A stretch of DNA of 64,000 nt. Origin: Onthophagus taurus. Lineage: Eukaryota > Arthropoda > Insecta > Coleoptera > Scarabaeidae. The DNA is taken from contig NC_091972.1 in NCBI RefSeq assembly GCF_036711975.1, forward strand, positions 17,303,001 through 17,367,000, in the 5' to 3' direction. A model generated the notes under the pieces. That model was not told the DNA's origin. It made no database searches and worked only from the letters and a program-made list of their open reading frames with translations. Positions 35,238 to 46,403 of this stretch are shown piece by piece (position 1 is the first letter of the stretch; every line of letters starts with the position of its first letter). The translations under genes were made by a program, and so were the position numbers.

Positions 35238-36196
35238 TAGCTTGAAAAAAGACTGAATAACATAAATTTGCTAAAACAAAAATTGAATCAAGTTTGGATT
35301 TGAAGATCTATTTGACACGGCCAGCAAAAAGAAGTTGTGAGAATACATGAGAAGGAGGGAGATTAAAAGGCGATAAAGATAGTAAAAGAGATAGAAAGGT
35401 ATCATTTTATTTCAAGCTTTTCACCAACTTGGAGTTTCTTCCTTCTAGCATATCGTACAGTTTCTCCTCTATAGCCTCAAACATGTTTTTAGCTTTAGAT
35501 AAGTCTAAATAACATAAATGTGCAAAAATAAAGAGTTGAATCTAGGTTGGATTTGAAGATCGCGTTTGACACGATCAGCAGAAGGAAGTTGTGAGAATGA
35601 GGGAGATTAAAAGGCGATCGATGAAGATAGTAAAAGAGATGGAAAGGCATCGTTTTATTTCAAGCTTTTTACCAACTTCGATTTTCTTCCTTCTAGCATA
35701 TCGTACAGTTTCTCTTCTATAGCCTCCAACATGTTTTTAGCTTTAGAAAAGAATAAATAACATACATGTGCTAAAATAAACAGTTGAATCAAGGTTGGAT
35801 TAAGAACATCGCGTTATTTGACACGGTGGGCAGAAGGAAGTTGTGAGAAAAGATAACAATGAGGAAGATTAAAAGGCGATCGATAAAGGTAGTAAAAGAG
35901 ACGGAAAGGCATCGTTTTATTTCAAGCTTTTCACCAACTTCGATTTCCTTCCTTCTAGCATATCGTACAGTTTCTCCTCTATAGCCTCCAACATGTTTTT
36001 AGCTTTAGAAAAGACTAAATGACATAAATGTGCTAAAACAAAGAGTTGAATCGAAGTTGGAGTTGAAAATCGCGTTTGACACGGTGAGCAGGAGTAAGTT
36101 GTGAGAAGAGATGAGATTGAGGAAGACTAAAAGGTGATCGATAAAGATAGTAAAAGAGATGGAAAGGTATCGTTTTATTTCAAGCTTTTCTAGTCT
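35238..36196 (-). repeat. Tandem array of a 256-bp unit carrying an exon-like ORF
   Basis: TCGTTTTATTTCAAGCTTTT (or a one-base variant) occurs near 35402, 35650, 35912 and 36169, spacings about 248, 262 and 257 bp. On the minus strand each complete unit has an acceptor-like TTTAG or TTTATTC tract, then an open frame VFSKAKN followed by M(L/F)EAIEEKLYDMLEGR, a K/N difference, and SKLVKSLK with a stop. All three complete copies keep this frame with few changes. The rightmost partial unit merges with the C-terminus of the piggyBac pseudogene. This looks like a short exon amplified in tandem; its parent gene is unknown. Confidence 0.7.
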
Positions 36197-37839
36197 ACTT
36201 CTTATCTTTTTCGACGCACATACTCTACATTGCTTTTGAGATGTTTTGCTTTTACCACTTGTCACTATTCTTATAAGTTTATGCTTCTTTATGCATAATA
36301 ATCTTTCTGGAAGATCTGATCTTGGTGCTCTTCTCGTAGGCTCTGAAGTATTTGATTTGTTAGTTGAGTCTGCTGTGTCGTCACTTTCAGAATCTGTTGA
36401 TGATAAATCGGATATCCAACTTCTTTCCGTTCAATGTTGTGTACGTTTTAAATGCATTAAAAAGCGCACAATTGATTAAAAACATCACTACTCGTTTGGT
36501 CCACTTCTTCGTTTTTCTAAAAATAGAGTAGTAAGACAGATATTGATCTGCGCGATCTACCCCCTTCAGATACTTGTTGTAATCAATTATTGACTCAGGC
36601 TTTTGAATTGATATATGTGATCTTCTATTTACACTTCCGGATTCCATTATTCACGCCGAATGTATCGTGGATATCATGTTTACATTTCGTTTACCGTTAT
36701 TCCATATTTGTAACAGAATATCGTGTTTTCTACGAAATGTAGTTTGACCATTTGACAGGGTTATTTTTTGGAGACATTGAGGAAGACCTCTATTTTTCCG
36801 AATAGTTCCACATACCCGTACTTTAATTTGCAAGAGAACTTCAGCCATATGGACACTGTTGTAATAATTGTCCTGATAAATGTGATGCCAAATATTTTTA
36901 TAAGGATCCATAACTTGTTGAATAGTGTTTTCCAATTTCAGTCCTTGGCAAGCATACACTTCAAAATTACAAACGTATTCCGTGTGAGCTTCACAAACTG
37001 CTCTCACAAGTATGCCGTACTTTACAATTTTCGCGGGATTGTAGGTTCTGAATGACAGTCTTCTCCGCCACATTCATCTAAGGATAATTGTTGACAAGGT
37101 TTATACACATCAATAAATCTATTCTTTAAATAATTTATAACTGGCTAAACTTTTACAAGTCTGTTTGAATTTGTGGCTATATCTTCATTACTACAAAAGT
37201 GCCAGCTCTGCAGTATCTACATAAATCTGGTTCTGTTCATTACTTTAGAAAAAAAACGGAGTTTCGATGCTTGGGTCAGTTGACCAGTAATCGTGAAGTC
37301 TGTCTTTTTTTACTTGTCCCATTAGAACAATTAGACCTAAAAAATTTTTCATTCCTAGCACCGTAATATCCATCCATTTCTTCGTTCTTGAGATATTTTT
37401 ATATTTATTGATTATTTGATAGTGATATCTATTCGATTCTTTAAGCAAATATTCTAAAAAGTCATCTCCAATAAATAACTTTACAATGTCCATTACACTT
37501 TCTTCGTATTTTGGTAGAATTTTTATACCTGGGCTGCCTTCGAAAGGTTCCAAAATAATTGATTTGTCATTTGTTGACCACGTATCGATGTTTACTTCAG
37601 CAGTGTCATCATTATCACTTTCTGAATCGCTAGATTGCAGTGGCAACAGTGTTGTTAAATACCCGGGTATTTATTTTCAAGGGAAAATTCCCTGGATATA
37701 TACCCGGAGGTATTTACCCAAGATGCGTATTTAGAGGTATTTATAAAATTTGATTTAAATTGAGTTGATGGCAGTTTTGCAAGTACTTCAAAAATGCAGA
37801 GTCCATTATCGATACACCAAACTTATTTATTACATTTAA

Positions 37840-38185
37840 AGGATTCCTACAATGACGGTAAAATTGCATGAAAGTACTGACCGAATACTCATTGGGCGTG
37901 GGGTAAGACAAGGCAATATTATGTTGAACCCAAATTGTTCATCACAGTCCTGGAGAGTGCATTTAAACAACTGGATTGGACCCAAAAAGGTATAAACATT
38001 GATGGCAATACCTAAGTAATTTGCGCTACGCGGACGATATAGTCCTTATTTCGGATAGTCTTGGAGAGATGAAACTGATGCTGAACGTATACAGGAGGCG
38101 TGTGCAAGAGTCGGGCTAAATATCAACAAAATTTAGGACAAATCTTGTTCCAAGCTCTAACATCAATATTGGTGATAATGAATAC
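37840..38185 (+). pseudogene. RTE-like LINE reverse transcriptase, middle part
   Basis: Plus-strand frames read VKLHESTDRILIGRGVRQGN, then after a shift LRYADDIVLISDSLGEMKLM with the YADD catalytic box, GLNIN, and TNLVPSSNINIGDNE. These are in the order of an RTE/BovB-type reverse transcriptase. Several frame breaks are present. The same element resumes at 39138, after inverted LINE sequence. Confidence 0.75.
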
Positions 38186-39110
38186 TTCTATCTTGAATAC
38201 TTTCGATGGTATGTCATTAATCCCTGATGCCTTTCCATGTTTTGACGCAGTGATTGCGTTTTGAACCTCACTAATTGATATAGGTTCCATGACACTATCC
38301 TTTCTTTGGCGTGACGGACTGCTGTCTATTTCCAAATCAGTTTCTATGCTTAACAGGTTTTGGAAATAATTTTTCTAAATGTCATTCATTTCACTATCAC
38401 ATATTATTTTTCCTGTTCCATCTCAGCATAGAGCTACGTGCGATTTGTGCCTTTGTCTTAACTGTCTAACAAATTTATACACATTCCTGGTGTTATTACC
38501 TTTAAGTGTACATATATTTCGGAAAAGTTTATATTTTCACTACCGACCATTCTCCTTTACGTAATACTCTTCGAAAATATTTAACGATTTCTTTAATGCT
38601 TGAAAAACAACTTTGAATGTCCTAAATTGAGTATCAGTCTAATATTAATGACTAAATTCAGTTTTCCTGCTTCATTAATTCTTGTTGCTTGATTCTTTTC
38701 TAGTCATATTGCACTTCCATCAAATCCAAGATTCCAAGATCCATGAGATTGTTGATTTCCAATTGAAAATTAAGTAGTTCGTTTAAGATCTTATTATTCT
38801 TCTTCTTTTATTCAGGTTGTAACCTGTTTTTACGCATCATTCATGGTGTTTCATTAGAGCTGGAAATCCAACTTCCTGGTCTCCCGGGATCTCTTAGCTA
38901 ATCTTTGGTCTCTTGCTGTCTTAATCAGCCAGGTTTCTTCCATTCTTTGGAAGTATTCATTAAATTTTTTTATTTTTCCCCTAGCAAATCTCATGAGATC
39001 TCCGAGTCCACAAAATTCTTTTACAATTTTGTTCCTTACTCTATCTCTTCTTGTCTTTTCCACTATTGTTCTTAAAGTACTCATCTCTGTTGGTTCGCAT
39101 CGCAGCCATA
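38123..39110 (-). pseudogene. Inverted LINE fragments inserted in the RTE copy
   Basis: The minus strand has two LINE pieces. One at 38123-38335 carries EISEVQ-type sequence ending KHGKASGINDIPSKVF, an N-terminal reverse-transcriptase motif. The other at 38854-39110 reads EMSTLRTIVEKTRRDRVRNK, then FARGKIKKFNEYFQRMEE, typical of the C-terminal end of RTE-like proteins. Their order on the strand is C-terminus first, so they are two separate or rearranged copies. Confidence 0.6.
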
Positions 39111-39137
39111 TAACTTGGCCATGAGGTTCGTGTATCG

Positions 39138-39489
39138 AGAGATAATAATCAAACAAGCGAACTAAACAGAAGGATGATACTCGCAGGATGATACTCGCAT
39201 ACTCATCTTCATGAGCGATATTCCTGTATATTTGAAAAGAAAGGTTTTCAATCAATTCGTGCTTCCTTTGGTTATGACATACGGTTCCGCAACTTTAACA
39301 TTAACGGTGGCCATTACCAGGAGGCTCAAAGTAACGCAAAGAAATATGGAGAGGTCGATGCTGGGTGTAACCCTAAGGGACCACATACGAAATGAAGACC
39401 TACGAAGAACTGGCGTAAATGATGCGGTCAACATTGTGGCAAAGCTCAAGTGGAACTGGGCGGATCATCGTCGCAAGAATGTAGAATGA
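39138..39489 (+). pseudogene. RTE-like LINE reverse transcriptase, C-terminal part
   Basis: Reads SRDNNQTSELNRRMILAG, then MSDIPVYLKRKVFNQFVLPL, MTYGSATLTLT, RRLKVTQRNMERSMLGVTLR, RIRNED-type sequence and AKLKWNWADH. This is the canonical C-terminal region of an RTE-clade protein, and continues the fragment that stops at 38185. A 15-bp duplication (ATGATACTCGCA twice) at 39172-39200 adds a frame break. Confidence 0.8.
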
Positions 39490-39999
39490 GCAGTGGTTAC
39501 CTGATAATAATACGTCTTCGATCGTTGACAATTCCTCGTCATCAACGCTCATTTCATCATGTTCCTCTACATTTTTGTCCGAATCTGTTATATTTTTACT
39601 TGTATCACTTTTATATGTACTGTTTGGGTATTTACCCTGAGCCGGGGTAAGTACCCAGATAAATACCCATTTTATAAATACCTACCCGCCGGGTATTTAC
39701 CCAGCGCCCATCACTGAGTGGCAATAATTTGCGCGGCTTCCGAATGTTTATAGAAAAATCACTGCTATCACCATCACTATCACTTTCTGAATAACAACTA
39801 TAGTCTGAAAAAGTACCTAAGCAATATTCTTCATCTGGACGATCTTTATCGATTGTAAACGGTGAAAAGTAAAAATATTATAATTCGTAAGGATATGAAG
39901 AGGACAGCTAACTACCAACAGAACAGTAAATCCCACTGGTCGATCGCTACGCTTTTATACACGTTTGTTTGTCTCAGACATATAGTCAGATGATACCCG

Positions 40000-40090
40000 T
40001 CGATACCTAAATGCCGATTAATAGGTTATCGGTCGATAAGCGTTGGCAGTCGAAAAGCCGATTAATAGGCTAGCGGTCGATAAAGAGTTA
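40000..40090 (+). repeat. Short direct repeat upstream of the piggyBac copy
   Basis: GCCGATTAATAGG(T/C)TA(T/G)CGGTCGATAA occurs twice, about 45 bp apart, with TTGGCAGTCGAAAA between. It may be subterminal sequence of the piggyBac element whose 5' end faces this way. Confidence 0.5.
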
Positions 40091-40140
40091 AGATAATTAC
40101 ACCAAATTTAATAAGAAAACTATATATATTCTATATATAT

Positions 40141-41580
40141 TCTTGCCCGGACGATCGACTGAGACTAATTTGGTATCCTACGTCAATTTTATTCATTCTG
40201 CCCTAAATGAAAATTCTCAAGTCGATGCTATTTACACAGATTATTCTAAAGCTTTCGACAAGATTGACTATACAATTCTTGTTCAAAAACTCTCTTCCTT
40301 TAGCATCCCAAATGGCATTGTTCACTGGATTATATCATATTTATCAGATAGAAGTCAGGCAGTCAAGGTTGGTAGCTTTCTATCCGGTTGTAAGTCCATC
40401 TCTTCCAGTGTGCCTCAAGGCAGCCATCTTGGACCAACATTATTTTTAATTTATATTAATGATATTGCTTCCTGCTTTAAGTATTTCAAATTCCTGCTGT
40501 ATGCAGATGATAATAAAATATTTACAAATATAACATCAAGTCTCGACTGTCTGCGGCTTCAGGAAGACCTTGACCGTTTGCATGACTACTGTTTCGTCAA
40601 CAAACTTCATCTCAATTACGACAAATGTCAAAAAATTACGTTTACTTGGAAACGATATCCGGTTAACTTTTATTACAGTTTTAACGGCAGAGCCACGGCA
40701 GAGCTATTGCGTCCACTGACAGAGTGAAGGATCTTGGTGTTACTCTTGATTCCAAACTGCAATTCCACTTTCATATTAACCTTATGGTGAAAAAAGCATT
40801 ACATAACTTGGGGTTCGTTATCAGAATAAGCAGAAATTTCACCAATGTTACCTGTATAAAGTCCCTTTATATGGCATTTGTAAACAGTGTATTAAGCTAT
40901 GGTTCTGTGGTGTGGAGTCCCATGTACGCCGTCTATCGTGATTCCATTCAAGGTGTCCATTAAGTCATTAAGTTAATTATTCGTTAAGTGTCCATTCAAC
41001 GTCGCTTTATTCGTCACTTGGCGTATAAATATTATCTTCCGTACTGCGATTACGACAGACGCTGTACGGTTTTCAACCTATTGCCTCTAAGGCAACGGCG
41101 GCTCTTGTCTGACCTGGTATTTCTTTTCAAAATTGTTAACGGCATGCTGAATGTCCCCGATCTTCTATCCGAGCTGAATTTGAATATTCCACAGCGCTTC
41201 ACCCGGAATAATATCACTTTTCGTTTGCGCACATCTAATACGAATACTTATTCTAATTCGCCAATCATACGGGTTCTTAATACTTACAACCAGAGCTTCA
41301 ACCATGTTTCTCTATTTGGGCTGTCATTGCGTTCGTTTAAAGATTTCGTGTTGCGCGATATTGTTTAGTTGCGAACCACTTTAATTCTGTATTAACTTGG
41401 TAAAAACATTGTAACTATTTTTCTTTATATTTGAATTTCTTGCTTGTTTCTAAGTGTATTGTCACTTTATGAAATATGTTAAATAATGTTAATTTCGATA
41501 TGTTGTGAGGATGCTTCACTGGGGATGTTCTCCCTGTTTGCGTCCCAAATTGTAATAAATAAAAAAAAATAAAATAAACA
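40141..41580 (+). mobile_element. 5'-truncated CR1/Jockey-like LINE
   Basis: The element begins inside the reverse-transcriptase domain and keeps PGRSTETNL, YTDYSKAFDKIDY, SVPQGSHLGPTLFLIYINDI, the catalytic LLYADDNKIF, NKLHLNYDKC and, after a frame break near 40725, MKDLGVTLDSKLQFHFHIN. After another break come RRFIRHLAYKYYLPYCDY and LFKIVNGMLNVPDL. It ends with an (AATAAA)-type tail at about 41553-41580, as expected for a LINE 3' end. The 5' truncation at a TATATATTC sequence is the usual result of incomplete reverse transcription. At least two frameshifts make it inactive, but it is one of the youngest-looking copies here. Confidence 0.88.
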
Positions 41581-41889
41581 GACATTTACACTCTCGCCAA
41601 CTATTGAAGAATTGGCTGACTGACGCATTCAACAAAGTTAATTGCTCCAACACTAACTGGGATGTACTATGTTCATAAAATCTCATAGTTGTCTTTAAAA
41701 TTTAGTGATATTTAGTGGCTGTCGATATTCGCCTTCTTTCCCCTAAATTGGGAAAATCGACGCTTTAGTTATGGAAAAGTTAAGGTATGATAAGCTTTAT
41801 AGTGTTACTTTGCCCTTTTTTCTTACAAACATATTATATTTATTTAAAAAAATATTTCCGCAACTATTTACAACAAACGTTAGATAACT
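41581..41889. other. 3' flank of the OFD1-like gene
   Basis: Short noncoding interval between the LINE tail and the stop codon of the minus-strand gene; it should hold the gene's 3' UTR. TTTATTTAAA words could contain the poly(A) signal on the minus strand. Confidence 0.35.
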
Positions 41890-43682
41890 TCAATTTTCAA
41901 ATTCATTTTCTTCAGTTTCCCCCATTTCTTTTCGCAATTTCATCATCAACGATTTATCACTTCCATTTCCATCGGACGAGGAACCACTATCGTCAATTTT
42001 AGAACAATTTCCAAACTGAAATACTATCCCTGATTCGCTTTTAGCCATTGATGAAGAAGGCACTAAAACAATTCTCAAATAATACATTGAAATAAATAAT
42101 TATAACTAATTTACAGCTATTTTGATGAATTTCACTAATAATTAACTTAGGTTTACGTCCAATTTTTTTATCAATTATCACACTTTCTTCTTCTAAATGT
42201 TTTAGTTTCATTTTCGCTTCATTTATAATTGAGTCTGTTGGACTTCGACTTGAATTACTTGATGTTGGTGATTTTCTTCCACATCTTCGTTTATGCACTC
42301 TTTGTATGTATCGAAAATTGGGGGGAATGACGTTATTTGTACGTATATCTATAAAAAAAAATTTTATAAATAAAAACGAAAAATAAAATTTTAATAAAAT
42401 TACATTCTTCTCCCGCCCCGGTGTATGATAAAATATTTCTTTGATTTGCAACTCTTCGAAAAGGTTCATTATCGTCCAATGTATTATGTAAGATGCTGTT
42501 TAATCTCAATATATTTTGCTGAGAGATATTTAATTCTGCCATCAATGTTGAAGCTCTCAAAGCTAAATTATCCAATTCTTTAGTGAAGCCGTGATTATCC
42601 AAACGAAGAATTTCATTTTCTTTTTCTAATTTTTCTATAGATTGTTTTAAAAAATTATTTTCAATTTTATAAGTTTTTAAAACCTCTATATTTAAATTTG
42701 CATCATTCGATTCTTCATCATCATGGTTAATATCACATTGAGAACTTTTGTTTTGCATCGGAATATTACTAGTTGATACAGAAACATGAACTTTTTTTAT
42801 TTTACATTTATCATCGTTTAATTTACATTGAACATATTTATTTGATTTATTCCCATTTTGTTTTTGTTTCAATTGCATCTCATTTAACTGTGTTTTCAAC
42901 TGATTTATTTCACTTTTATGCTCATTTCTCTCAATTTCAAATGATTTCTCTATATCATAGGCTCTTAATTTATATTTACTCAATTGTGTTTTAAATTCCA
43001 CTTTTAAATTGGCTTCTAATTGCTTCTCTTTTTCTTTGTGTTTATCACAAATCCATTTAATTGAATATTTTAATTGGTTAACTTCTTCTGGAGATATATT
43101 TGAATTAAAAAGGATTCTATCGATGTTATGGATTCCTAAATCGAAATCATCACCTAATAGTGTTGTGAAGAAAATGTCTTGTATCATATTTTCTCTAATT
43201 TGCATTGGTGGGATGGGTAAAAAATAACACAATAATGGATCTTCGCCTTGTTGATATAGTAAATAAATGCATTTTGCTTGTTTATTATGCCGCATGATAC
43301 CTAAAGTCTCCAAGATATCCAAAACTTCTTTTTGGGTGAATTTAAATCTTTCACGTCCGTTATAAAATACTTTATTTAATGTAACTTCTGTACCAAAAAC
43401 ACATAATGAGAATTGATAATTACTGTAAGACATGTACTCGGCCACCAACAGATTGATTGCTTGTAGCTTTGGCGAGGAAGGTGCTTGTGGTTCAAGTCCC
43501 AATGATGTCCCAGCTGAGGTGTTGCGAAGAATCTCGATCATATTACTTTTGAAATATGCACGAAGCTCGCTCAACAAACCCCTGTTTTGTAACCAAGTGC
43601 ATAATTGCTTCTGGAAATCGTCCGCGGAGAGATACGTGGCATCGTCGATACTTAACGCAGGTTGTATATTTGAAGCCATCAT
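41890..43682 (-). CDS. OFD1: OFD1-like LisH/coiled-coil centriolar protein, three exons (561 aa)
   Basis: The model is complement(join(41890..42062,42115..42348,42404..43682)); all junctions are GT-AG and in phase. OFD1 is a centriole/basal-body and centriolar-satellite protein needed for ciliogenesis. The N-terminus has the LisH motif (about residues 22-55, LCTWLQNRGLLSELRAYF), followed by INLLVAEYMSYSNYQFSLCVF, which lines up with the corresponding LVADHL..YEYSLSVF region of animal OFD1. Residues of about 200-400 are Lys/Glu/Gln-rich coiled coil. Exon 2 contains INEAKMKLKHLEEESVIIDK, resembling the late ARVKELQ..AERLEK block of OFD1. The protein is about half the length of vertebrate OFD1. 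An X-box in the promoter supports a ciliary role. Orthology was judged by eye; another LisH centriolar protein is the alternative. Confidence 0.82.
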
Positions 43683-43784
43683 TTTAGTATTAAATTAGGA
43701 TTATTTTTAACTGAAAATTTTTAGTTGTTCATGCAGGAAATTTAAATGATTTCGGTGTTTTGACGTTTTTGACAAGTTTGGGGT

Positions 43785-43798
43785 GTTGCCATAGTAAC
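43785..43798. promoter_or_regulatory. Perfect RFX X-box upstream of the OFD1-like gene
   Basis: GTTGCCATAGTAAC fits the X-box consensus GTHNYYATRRNAAC at all positions. It lies 103 bp upstream of the OFD1-like start codon, the distance at which RFX sites control ciliary genes in animals. Function is inferred. Confidence 0.75.
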
Positions 43799-46100
43799 GG
43801 ATATGATCACAACAATTCACAATTAAATTTAAAAGTTTATTTAGTTTTCTAATAAATAATAATTAGTTTATAACATTTAAATGATTTAATTAAAATTAAT
43901 TAATACAATTAAATTTAATATATTACATTTTTTAATAGCGATAAAATTCAGGTCGAGTTACAGCACCATCTATGAAGTTCAATATGAATTAGATTATTAT
44001 TATTATTAATTTAAAACTTTATTAACAAAAAGAGGTATTAATATAAATTTTAATGCTAATTAGATTTTTACTTTAATTTGATTTTTAATTAATAAGATTA
44101 TATAATTAAATTTATTGCTGTACAAATTTATAGGTTAGGTTGTTTATAGGTTAGGTTAACCTCCTAATAATTCTTGCTTTTTGTGTTTAAAACATTACAA
44201 AGTTAAGTATTTTACAAGCAGAACGTCATTAAAGCCGAAAATCCAATGAAAATGATAAATCGTAAAAATAAATGTTTTAAAAGTTATAAACAAACTAAAT
44301 AACAATGCTTTATTTGTAGGAATTGCAAACTCACTTTACCATATAATTAAAAAAAATAAGGATAGCAGGAAGGAAATGTATATCATTGTAATCATTTAGA
44401 GATGACAGTATTTAAAACATGTTGGATACAGGCATTTGTTGAAAAATGGGGTTTAAAACCTATTAATTTAAATCTAACCCACGCCATTTGTCTAGAAAGT
44501 TCTTCATCATTCATGTAGTATTTTATAGCGTCGGTTCAAACCGTATCAACATTATAAGAAGATATATCATTTATTAGTAGTTTTCTTTGAAGTGAAGTAT
44601 ATTGATGTTTGATAAATTAAAGGAGGCATCTTTAGGGGGCATGGAGAATTATTGAGACTATTTTATTGTGGAAATACAATTTAATTTTTGTGATTAAAGG
44701 GCTGATGATTTTTTGAAAAAGTTTATGATGGATGTTTCAATTAGGGGAGTTTTGAGAGAGGATTTGTTTTGTATTTGCGTTTTGTGTTGTTGTTTAGGGC
44801 ATTGGAGTTATTATATGATAAGTGTAGGTTGATGAAATGGGATGGTTTGGATTGCTGTTAGTGTAGGTGTTTCTTTTTACTTGCTATGGGTTATTCTGTT
44901 GTATATCAGATAGGCTTTACAATTCAGGGTTGTTATGCTTTAAACAAAGTGTTTAAAATGAACTGTTTTTAACATGTTTAAAACTGTAGGATATGTTTTA
45001 AACCAAATTTGTTTTAAAACATGGCATTTTGTTTATAAGAATAGGTGCCTTTAAAAATTAGCATGTTCCATTTTTTCTTTCTCTATGTTTATTATTTATT
45101 TATTTAGTTCTTGTTTCCACTAGATGCACCATTTACTCCATTTAGTTCTCTAAGTATACAAACTAATTTTGCTGCTTTATCATTTCCTAATCTAGGACGC
45201 CAAGGGACTAAAAAGTCGCGCAATATTGGCAGATAGTACTGCAGTTTGTAGCTGTTGAATTAATTTTAATGTAATAAAATCCAAAAAGCTAATAGATTTG
45301 CTTACGTTGGTCGTTACTAAACTTTCTACACTTTTTGCCACCTGTTTGAATGTATTCCGAAATATTTTTGTCCATTTTGTCCATCAAAAAGTCAAATTTG
45401 ACATAAGGAAACTAATTATCACAAAACAAGTGCAATAGCTAAGTCGGTTTTGGTCATGGCACACTTTGATTGTTATATTGTCTACCTTATGTATCTAGAT
45501 AAATCGCTTATGCATTTCATATTTACAATAATTTTTACATTAAACTGAAATGTAGCAACTATTATTGGACAGAGGAAGTAACATTTAATTACTGATTGGA
45601 AGCGATTAAATTGAATTCATCAACTCACAAAATTACAATATTATATGTACTTTTATGTATAGAATTGATAAAATGATATATAAATGTAATAAATAGATAA
45701 TAAAATAAATCATAAATAAAATATTTAAAAGAATCCTGTTATACAGCTCCATCTATTAATATCGAAATGATATTAGATTGACATTTGTTTTAAGTTATTA
45801 GTTTAGTTATTAATACATTTTTGTTTAAATTAATAATGTTCTTAAATCCGATTATTTTAATATCTCAAATTATTTGATATAATAAATAACTTTATTTTAT
45901 TAATTTAAAGGATAATAAGGAAATTGATTGATAGCTCCATCTTTTGGTGATTAACGAAACTAATCGGTATCAACTTAATTCTTTTAATTTCTAATTAAAA
46001 TTTTTTGATTTGAAGGTGATTTAATTGATTGATAAGATTAAAATATTAATTTGAATTAGTTGAAAGTTAATTGTTAGTTTGAGAACTTCTGGTTCTTTGG
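43799..46100. other. Intergenic between OFD1-like and enolase-phosphatase genes
   Basis: AT-rich, no gene recognised. The phrase ACAGC(A/T)CCATCT or AGCTCCATCT recurs near 43963, 45746 and 45936, possibly decayed copies of one short element. A short pair of AGGTTAGGTT words lies at about 44131-44155. Confidence 0.4.
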
Positions 46101-46216
46101 GAAACAAGTTTTCGAGGGAGAAAGAAAATGAAAAAAAAAACTCAACCAGCTCTATTGTGTTCGTGTACGACCGCTAACGATCGTTGTAGGAAACAGGGGT
46201 GGGGGAAAATAAAAAC

Positions 46217-46226
46217 GCGCATGCGC
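46217..46226. promoter_or_regulatory. NRF-1/EWG palindrome in the enolase-phosphatase promoter
   Basis: GCGCATGCGC is the palindromic NRF-1-type site, bound in insects by the Erect wing family. It lies 178 bp before the start codon in a local GC-rich patch (about 46150-46290) that stands out from the AT-rich surroundings. A CGCCATTTTGC word (YY1/Pho-like GCCAT) follows at about 46249. Together these suggest a TATA-less housekeeping promoter. Confidence 0.6.
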
Positions 46227-46403
46227 CAAAGACCGACCTCGCCATTTTGCACTGATTCGCGAACGCATTTTTACTCCATTCAGCTCGACATAAACCGGTC
46301 CATTTATTCTCGTCCACTGCCAGTGTTCGTTTTAAATAACATCTAAACCATTCGGTTTACTAGTCAAACAAAAGTTAATAAGGAAAAGTTTCGAAGAGGA
46401 AAC

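Larger units (their letters stand above)
37647..39716. mobile_element. hAT-type insertion (2070 bp) with 8-bp target duplication
   Basis: The insertion begins CAGTGTTGTTAAATACCC and ends GGGTATTTACCCAGCGCCCATCACTG-type sequence (last bases CACTG). CAGTG/CACTG ends are typical of hAT elements. AGTGGCAA flanks it on both sides (37639-37646 and 39717-39724), and removing it restores the piggyBac reading frame across PRKLLPL/QSSDSE. GGGTA/TACCC words are concentrated in both terminal 100 bp. It has no hAT transposase; its interior is RTE-type LINE sequence. Confidence 0.85.
36190..39880 (-). pseudogene. piggyBac transposase, nearly complete but broken and split
   Basis: From 5' to 3' on the minus strand: an acidic N-terminus (FTIDKDRPDEEYC, YSESDSDGDSSDFS, PRKLLPL) at 39725-39880, a 2070-bp foreign insertion, then LLPLQSSDSESDND, IVKLFIGDDFLEYLL, GLIVLMGQVKKDRLHDYW at 37245-37646, damaged sequence, AVCEAHTEYVCNFEVY, YQDNYYNSVHMAE, GTIRKNRGLPQCL at 36651-37073, then YLKGVDRADQYLSYY, FLINCALFNAF at 36387-36647, and a Cys-rich tail CRVCASKK at about 36220. 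Order and motifs are those of piggyBac, including the DN..Y catalytic region. Several frameshifts, a damaged first-Asp region and the insertion make it inactive. Its two halves share an 8-bp repeat exactly at the insertion. Confidence 0.88.

Noticed and set aside
42333-42403. Continuation of OFD1-like exon 1 past 42404
   Set aside because: The extra residues are hydrophobic intron translation, and a GT donor with a matching acceptor at 42349 restores a conserved downstream frame.
44129-44160. AGGTTAGGTT words resembling insect telomere repeat TTAGG
   Set aside because: Only two short interrupted copies, far from any array; most likely chance or a remnant.
46128-46346. 72-codon open frame upstream of the enolase-phosphatase start
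   Set aside because: It lies in the promoter/5' leader, shows no motif and starts in an A-run; it is better explained by local GC-rich promoter sequence.
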